This document shows, one piece after another, positions 59,065-64,000 of a DNA stretch of 64,000 nt; within the stretch, counting starts at the first letter, position 1; the number at the start of each line of letters is the position of its first letter. The stretch is from assembly GCA_027338645.1 (NCBI GenBank), contig DAHWSH010000011.1, positions 124,001 to 188,000 on the forward strand, given 5' to 3'. The stretch is from JAJZIH01 sp021785265. Its GTDB lineage: Bacteria > Pseudomonadota > Gammaproteobacteria > JAKAQQ01. The notes beneath the pieces are model-generated. The model searched no databases. It had not been told where the DNA came from and worked only from the letters and a program-made list of their open reading frames with translations. The position numbers were made by a program, and so were the translations under genes.

Positions 59065-61214
59065 GGAGACGGTGGTGATTGGAGGCGACTGAAATCGGCT
59101 ACAGTGGTCAGAAGACGGTTCACACGCTCGAGGAGCGCGAGACGCCGCGCCTTGAGCTGCGGGTTGGGCGAGAGAACAAGCACTTCGTCAAAAAATTGGG
59201 CTAGAGGATGCTGTAAGGCACTGAGGCGAACCAGAATCTCGTGGTAACGGTGGGCTGATGCTGCCTCGTCAACGGAGGGCTCAAGAGCACTGATCTGGGT
59301 GGCAAGACGGCTCTCGGCTTTCTCCCCCGATGGGCTAGACTCGCGATCCGCCACAGCGGCTTCCGGATCGTTACGGCGCTTGAGCAGGTGACTGACTCGC
59401 TTGGCGATCTGTATGAGGGTGACGAGGGCAGACTGGTCCTTGAGCTGATTCAGAGCATCGAGTCGAAGTCTGGCCGCCCCGATGTTCGTAGGTTGAGTCG
59501 CGAGGACTGCTTCGAAGTGATCGGGACGGCCGCCGCTGTCGAGATACAGTCCACGAAAGCGCTCCAAGGTAAAAGCATAAAGTTCCTTGGCTTGAATCTC
59601 TCGATCTCCTAGCCCGTCCGGATATGCCACGAGGGCCGAACAGAAAAGAGAGGTCAGGGAGACATCCAGCAGGCATCGAAGGGCATCGGGCGGGCATCCA
59701 CCCGGATCCTCAGCAGGATCCAAGAGACGGACAAGCCCAAGGGCCGCCCGGCGGAGGGCGTACGGATCACGTTGCCCAGACGGTTTTTCTCCGCTCAGAA
59801 AATAACCAGCCAGAAGGTCGATGCGGAGCGCCATGGATAGAGCCCGGCCAAGAGCGGTTTGGGGCAGGGGGCTGTTGACCGTCCCCGGGAGATAAGCCTC
59901 GGCCAAGGCCTTGCAGAGGATGGATCGACCACCGTGAGCTTCTGCATAAGCTGCTCCGGCAATTCCAGCCAGTCCAGGAAATTCTCCGACGAGGTGGGAG
60001 GTGAGGTCAGCCAAAACCAGAGATCCGGCTTCTTCCGCCAGTGCGGCATCGATCCCAAAAGTATCCGCCCAGTGCGATAACCATTTCATGAGCCGCACGC
60101 GTCTTTGCCCCAGGTGACCCAACTTTTTCGCGAAGATGATTTCGTCGAGGGCAGGTAGACGATCAACAGGTGATCGCTTGAGATCTTCCTGGTAGAAAAA
60201 ATGGGCGTCTGCGAGGCGAGGGTAAACCACCCGTTCCTCTCCACGGCGAACGCGTTGGGGATCGTGGCTTTCCAGGTTGACAACCGCCACAAAGCCGGGC
60301 TTCCAGTGCCCCGCGGTGTCGCAGAGAGGGAAGACCCGTTGCTGCCCGAGCAGCACCTCGGCCAGAACCGCTTCAGGGAGGGATAGGAACCGTTCTGGGA
60401 ATGAGCCCGTCATCGCGCGTGGCCATTCCATCATATTGGCCACTTCTGCCAGAGTGGCTTCGTCCTGTACCGGGCGCCAGTCCGGATGCCATTCCTGTGC
60501 GGCCGTTTCGACGAGTGCCCAGATCCGGTTGCGAAGCCCGGGATCCTTCGATCCCTGGAGAAGCACGTGGCCGGATGCGAGTACGTTCTCGTAGTCCGCG
60601 CTCCGCATGACGGGTAACGGATCCGGATGATGTACCGGGTGTCCATGGGTCAGGGGTTCAGCATCAAGCCCATAAACTCGTCCGGGAACAGGATGGTCGC
60701 CATGCAAAAGCAGAATAGAACGGATGGGCCGGACAAAAGGCGGAACCCGGGAGCTCCAGCGCATCTCTCGATCCCGTGGTAGGTCTGTGAGCACCTTTTC
60801 GACCAAGGAATCCAGAACCTCGCTAAGGTGGATATCCGGTCGGCTGGTCCTGGAAATCAAGTGGCCATCTTCGCGACCGAGTTCCTCCCATCCGACCCCC
60901 TGTCTTCTGGCAAACCCCAGAGCTGCGGCAGAGGGACGGCCTTGGGCGTCAAAAGCACGCTCAAGGCTGGGGCCCCGACAAATCTCGGTTTGTCCTGGAT
61001 TCACCGCGCGAACCCGGGAGATACGTACGGCCAAACGGCGTGGTGTATGCCAGGCCTCAACACCGGAGTCTGATCCGGCCCAACCCTGACCCTGCAGGGC
61101 AAGGAACAGCCGAGAGGAAAACTCCCGAGATAGGCCCGCGACGAGACGCGCTGGCAACTCCAAGGTACCCACCTCGACCAGGAGATCTTGAGGGAGGGAG
61201 GAATGCTGATTCAT
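59061..61214 (-). CDS. glyS: Glycyl-tRNA synthetase beta subunit
   Basis: A 717-residue protein, near the typical 690. The N-terminal LLVEVGTLELPARLV pattern (usually EIGTEELP), VGEFPGLAGIAGAAYA and RDPYALRRAALGLVRLL near residue 500 are diagnostic. It binds tRNA-Gly in the alpha2beta2 enzyme. Its ATG overlaps the glyQ stop by 4 bases. Confidence 0.96.
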   Translation of the reverse strand: MNQHSSLPQDLLVEVGTLELPARLVAGLSREFSSRLFLALQGQGWAGSDSGVEAWHTPRRLAVRISRVRAVNPGQTEICRGPSLERAFDAQGRPSAAALGFARRQGVGWEELGREDGHLISRTSRPDIHLSEVLDSLVEKVLTDLPRDREMRWSSRVPPFVRPIRSILLLHGDHPVPGRVYGLDAEPLTHGHPVHHPDPLPVMRSADYENVLASGHVLLQGSKDPGLRNRIWALVETAAQEWHPDWRPVQDEATLAEVANMMEWPRAMTGSFPERFLSLPEAVLAEVLLGQQRVFPLCDTAGHWKPGFVAVVNLESHDPQRVRRGEERVVYPRLADAHFFYQEDLKRSPVDRLPALDEIIFAKKLGHLGQRRVRLMKWLSHWADTFGIDAALAEEAGSLVLADLTSHLVGEFPGLAGIAGAAYAEAHGGRSILCKALAEAYLPGTVNSPLPQTALGRALSMALRIDLLAGYFLSGEKPSGQRDPYALRRAALGLVRLLDPAEDPGGCPPDALRCLLDVSLTSLFCSALVAYPDGLGDREIQAKELYAFTLERFRGLYLDSGGRPDHFEAVLATQPTNIGAARLRLDALNQLKDQSALVTLIQIAKRVSHLLKRRNDPEAAVADRESSPSGEKAESRLATQISALEPSVDEAASAHRYHEILVRLSALQHPLAQFFDEVLVLSPNPQLKARRLALLERVNRLLTTVADFSRLQSPPSP

Positions 61215-62071
61215 CCAGTCCGGGCTCGGTAATCTTGGGCAACGGCCTGTGCCAGTTTGCGGACTCTCAGCACATACCGCTGCCGTTCTCCGACGGAGAT
61301 GGCACGCCGTGCGTCGAGCAAGTTGAAGAGATGAGAAGCCTCAATGACACGCTCGTAAGCCGGCCGGGGCAATCCCATCGAGAGGAGGTGTTTTACTTCC
61401 AACTCGATCTTCTGAAAACGATGGGCGAGCTCCGATGGATCGGCCTGCTCGAAGTTGTAATGGGACATCTCGACTTCATTGTCACGGAAAAGGTCACCGT
61501 AACGAAAGATCCGATCCCCCACCCCGTTTCCCCAAGGGAGACTGTACATTTCGTCGGACTGGGATAGCGACATCAGGAGACGTTCTAGACCGTAGGTGAC
61601 CTCCCCCATCACGGGCTCACAAGCGAAGCCACCCACTTGCTGGAAATAGGTGAACTGGGCGACTTCCATGCCATTCAGCCAGACTTCCCAACCGAGTCCC
61701 CAAGCGCCTAGTGTGGGGGACTCCCAGTTATCCTCGACAAAGCGGATCTCGTCCACACGGCGATCGACACCAATCGCTTCAAGAGAGGCCAGGAATTGGT
61801 CTTGGAAATGGTCGGGCACGGGCTTCTGGACCACTTGGTATTGGAAGTAGTGCTGTCCTCGGTTGGGATTATCCCCATAGCGACCATCTTGCGGACGGCG
61901 GCAGGGCTGGAGGAAGGCTGCTGCCCAAGGTTCTGAGTCGAGCGCTCTCAGGAAAGTGGCCGGATGAAAGGTGGCTGCTCCCATCGGGAGGTCCAGCGGA
62001 GGGAGCCAGAGGCAGCCCTCGGCGGTCCAGAACCGGTTGAGGGTAAAAACCACGTTTTGGAAATCCGTCAT
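61211..62071 (-). CDS. glyQ: Glycyl-tRNA synthetase alpha subunit
   Basis: A 286-residue protein from ATG 62071, giving MTDFQNVVFTLNRFWTAEGC. Family segments GAATFHPATFLRAL, PCRRPQDGRYGDNPNR and YFQYQVVQKP are present. It forms the catalytic half of glycyl-tRNA synthetase. The open frame to 62224 is an unsupported N-terminal extension. It is divergent from glnA. Confidence 0.96.
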   Translation of the reverse strand: MTDFQNVVFTLNRFWTAEGCLWLPPLDLPMGAATFHPATFLRALDSEPWAAAFLQPCRRPQDGRYGDNPNRGQHYFQYQVVQKPVPDHFQDQFLASLEAIGVDRRVDEIRFVEDNWESPTLGAWGLGWEVWLNGMEVAQFTYFQQVGGFACEPVMGEVTYGLERLLMSLSQSDEMYSLPWGNGVGDRIFRYGDLFRDNEVEMSHYNFEQADPSELAHRFQKIELEVKHLLSMGLPRPAYERVIEASHLFNLLDARRAISVGERQRYVLRVRKLAQAVAQDYRARTG

Positions 62072-62127
62072 GCAGCAGTCCGAAGCCAAGCGGTGCAAAG
62101 TATACCCTGATCCAGTCTGGTCTCTCC

Positions 62128-62144
62128 TGCACCGATCCGGTGCG
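62128..62144 (+). promoter_or_regulatory. NtrC-type dyad upstream of glnA
   Basis: TGCACC-GATCC-GGTGCG matches the NtrC consensus TGCACC-N5-GGTGCA except for the last base. It lies 64 bases upstream of the sigma-54 promoter. Confidence 0.7.
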
Positions 62145-62207
62145 AATTCGTCAGGTTCGGACGACTGACCCTGATGTGCGGTGCCCGTCCGTTCGTAACG
62201 ATCGCTC

Positions 62208-62223
62208 TGGCACGGAATTTGCA
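62208..62223 (+). promoter_or_regulatory. Sigma-54 promoter of glnA
   Basis: TGGCACGGAATTTGCA is a consensus -24/-12 promoter (TGGCACG-N4-TTGCA), with GG at 62209-62210 and GC at 62221-62222. It lies 38 bases before the glnA start. With the upstream dyad it indicates control by nitrogen status through NtrC. Confidence 0.85.
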
Positions 62224-62260
62224 CTGACGAGGGTAATCCCTACTGCCCGAGGAGTCTGAT

Positions 62261-63670
62261 ATGCAATCCCACGAAGTTTTGGATTGGCTGGCCCAGAAAC
62301 AGGTGCGTTATGTTGACCTCCGCTTCACCGACACTCGCGGGAAGGAACAGCATGTGACCTTGCCAATCACCGCTGTCAGCGAGGCGCTTTTCGTGGAGGG
62401 CAAGATGTTCGACGGTTCTTCGATCGTCGGCTGGCGTGGCATCCAGGACTCCGACATGATCCTCATGCCCGAACCGGATAGCCTTATTCTCGACCCTTTC
62501 CGCAGCGAGGTCACCGCGCTTCTGCGAGCCGATGTCTATGATCCGGCAAGCCGGAAACCCTATGTCCGCGATCCTCGCTCGCTTGCGAAACGTGCCGAAG
62601 ATTACTTAAGGGCAACTGGAATTGCAGATTCCCTGATGGTGGGCCCGGAGAACGAATTCTTTATTTTTGATAGCGTACGCTGGAACCACTGCCTGAACGG
62701 TGCGTTTTACGAGATCGACTCCTGGGAAGGGGCCTGGAACTCAGGAACCCAGAAGGAAGGCGGTAACCCGGGTCACCGACCGGTGGCCAAGGGGGGCTAT
62801 TTCCCCGTGCCCCCGGTAGACTCCCTGCAGGATCTGCGCTCGGAAATCTGCACCACGCTCACGAAACTCGGGCTCCGGGTCGAGGTACACCACCACGAAG
62901 TGGCGACCGGGGGACAATGTGAGATTGGAGTGGGTTTCGACCATCTGGTCCGGAAGGCCGACGAGGTTCAACTCCTGAAGTACGTGGTGCAGAACGTCGC
63001 GGCTCAACACCAGAAAACCGCGACTTTTATGCCGAAGCCGCTGGTCGGAGACAATGGTAATGGCATGCATGTTCATACCTCTCTCGTCAAGGGGACGGAA
63101 AACCTATTCGCGGGCAAAGGTTATGGTGGGCTATCTGATCTGGCCCTCTTTTTCATCGGTGGCGTGATCCATCATGCGCGAGCCCTGAATGCACTAACCA
63201 ATCCCTCGACTAACAGTTACCGCCGGCTTGTGCCCGGCTTCGAGGCTCCAGTCAAGCTGGCGTATTCAGCTCGAAACCGATCTGCGGCAATTCGTGTTCC
63301 ATTCACCCAAAGTCCAAAAGGCCGCCGAATCGAGATCCGCTTTCCGGACAGTACGGCCAACCCTTACCTCGCTTTTGCGGCCTTGCTCATGGCAGGGATC
63401 GACGGCATCCAGAAAAAAATGCATCCGGGCGAACCCCGGGATGTGGACCTGTATGAGCTAACGCCTGAGGAGGATCGACGAATTCCCCAGGTAGCGTATT
63501 CACTTGAGTCTGCTCTGGAGGCTCTGTCGGCCGACCGGGGATTTCTGACCGCGGGGGGGGTTTTTACCGACGATCTTCTGGACGCGTATGTCCGGATCAA
63601 GGAGCAGGAACTCGCTGCTGTACGCATGTGCGTCCATCCAGTCGAGTTCGAACTCTACTATTCCCTCTGA
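62261..63670 (+). CDS. glnA: Glutamine synthetase type I-beta
   Basis: A 469-residue GSI enzyme. MFDGSSIVGWRGIQDSDMIL, MVGPENEFFIFD, the NGMHVHTSL segment and RRLVPGFEAPVKLAYSARNRS are typical. The adenylylation Tyr is at residue 398 in DLYELTPEE, so it is of the regulated I-beta class. It assimilates ammonia. A GAGGAG site precedes ATG 62261. Confidence 0.97.
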   Translation: MQSHEVLDWLAQKQVRYVDLRFTDTRGKEQHVTLPITAVSEALFVEGKMFDGSSIVGWRGIQDSDMILMPEPDSLILDPFRSEVTALLRADVYDPASRKPYVRDPRSLAKRAEDYLRATGIADSLMVGPENEFFIFDSVRWNHCLNGAFYEIDSWEGAWNSGTQKEGGNPGHRPVAKGGYFPVPPVDSLQDLRSEICTTLTKLGLRVEVHHHEVATGGQCEIGVGFDHLVRKADEVQLLKYVVQNVAAQHQKTATFMPKPLVGDNGNGMHVHTSLVKGTENLFAGKGYGGLSDLALFFIGGVIHHARALNALTNPSTNSYRRLVPGFEAPVKLAYSARNRSAAIRVPFTQSPKGRRIEIRFPDSTANPYLAFAALLMAGIDGIQKKMHPGEPRDVDLYELTPEEDRRIPQVAYSLESALEALSADRGFLTAGGVFTDDLLDAYVRIKEQELAAVRMCVHPVEFELYYSL

Positions 63671-63753
63671 TCCAGGAACCCGGCTGCGGATCAATTGGCA
63701 GTCGGACAGTCGATCCAGTAGGATGAAACTCTCCACTGACGAGGATCTCCTAG

Positions 63754-64000
63754 GTGGCGACAGGTGTTTCAGAACTCGTAGCCGGCTATCATCGCTTTCG
63801 CGACCACTACTTTGTCGCTGACCGCACCCTCTATGAGGGTCTTGCCCAGAGTGGGCAATCTCCCTTGGCCCTTGTCATCGGTTGTTGCGATTCCCGCGTC
63901 GATCCGGCAATTCTCACTGATTGCAGGCCAGGAGACCTGTTCGTCATCCGTAATGTGGCTAACCTGGTCCCCCCTTGTGAGTCCGGTGGTCTCTACCATG
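63754..64000 (+). CDS. Beta-carbonic anhydrase, N-terminal part (3' end outside window)
   Basis: The frame from GTG 63754 gives 82 residues and runs off the window end. It contains CCDSRVDP (Cys44, Asp46, Arg48) and FVIRNVANLVPPC, the zinc-site and oligomer-specific motifs of beta-carbonic anhydrases. AGGA lies about eight bases upstream of the GTG. It interconverts carbon dioxide and bicarbonate. The C-terminal His and Cys zinc ligands lie outside. Confidence 0.9.
   Translation, partial: MATGVSELVAGYHRFRDHYFVADRTLYEGLAQSGQSPLALVIGCCDSRVDPAILTDCRPGDLFVIRNVANLVPPCESGGLYH

Overview
The window looks like chromosomal DNA of a gammaproteobacterium, about 60% G+C by eye, centred on its replication origin. 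The lineage inference rests on the ubiE-ubiJ-ubiB trio, the rpsU-yqeY-dnaG-rpoD string, the rpmH-rnpA-yidD-yidC-mnmE string, the dnaA-dnaN-recF-gyrB string, parS sites of the Pseudomonas type, and a glnA gene with a sigma-54 promoter and an NtrC dyad. An acidophilic or chemolithoautotrophic relative (for example of the Acidithiobacillia) is possible, but I cannot place the genus from sequence alone. I saw no tRNA or rRNA gene, insertion sequence or CRISPR array.

Layout. 1-3575: end of an exonuclease III gene, a DUF971 gene and ubiquinone genes ubiE, ubiJ and ubiB, overlapping end to start. 3585-7046: a MidA-type methyltransferase, a pteridine reductase convergent with folB, and tsaD. 7132-12241: the macromolecular synthesis string rpsU-yqeY-dnaG-rpoD, followed by alkB. 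12316-18237: the potassium pump genes kdpFABC, with a tiny membrane ORF in front and a BBP2-type outer-membrane barrel gene behind. 18238-19926: a regulatory gap and an A+T-richer two-gene islet with a nucleotidyltransferase of AbiEii/toxin type and an unknown overlapping partner. 19927-31835: glmS, glmU, the complete F1Fo ATP synthase operon, parB and parA. 31926-46744: rsmG, ppsA, a D15/TamA-like outer-membrane protein, a DUF3617 protein, a P450-like protein with no visible heme cysteine, the methylcitrate cycle (prpD, prpC, prpB), an AcuI-type reductase, a metallo-beta-lactamase-fold protein, a glutathione peroxidase and mnmG. 46924-51274: an LTxxQ periplasmic protein, then mnmE, yidC, yidD, rnpA and rpmH. 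51275-57653: dnaA promoter, dnaA, an oriC candidate, dnaN, recF with two parS sites, and gyrB. 57720-62071: plsC, gmhB, glyS, glyQ. 62072-64000: the nitrogen-controlled glnA promoter, glnA, and the start of a beta-carbonic anhydrase gene.

How the parts fit. The origin lies between dnaA and dnaN. It has DnaA boxes and a repeated CTA/GTA/CCA tract resembling a DnaA-trio element. ParA and ParB are encoded 20 kb to the left and their parS sites lie in recF, so segregation and initiation functions are clustered. Genes left of the origin are mostly on the minus strand and the dnaA-gyrB genes are on the plus strand, so most transcription runs away from the origin. The usual mnmE-mnmG-rsmG-parA-parB-atp string is interrupted between mnmG and rsmG by about 12 kb carrying propionate metabolism, cell-envelope genes and the P450-like gene.

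Most notable items: the P450-like protein apparently lacking its heme ligand, the nucleotidyltransferase islet, the micro-ORF preceding kdpF, and the kdp-linked outer-membrane barrel with a possible 9-residue leader peptide. All functions here are inferred from sequence reading without database searches.
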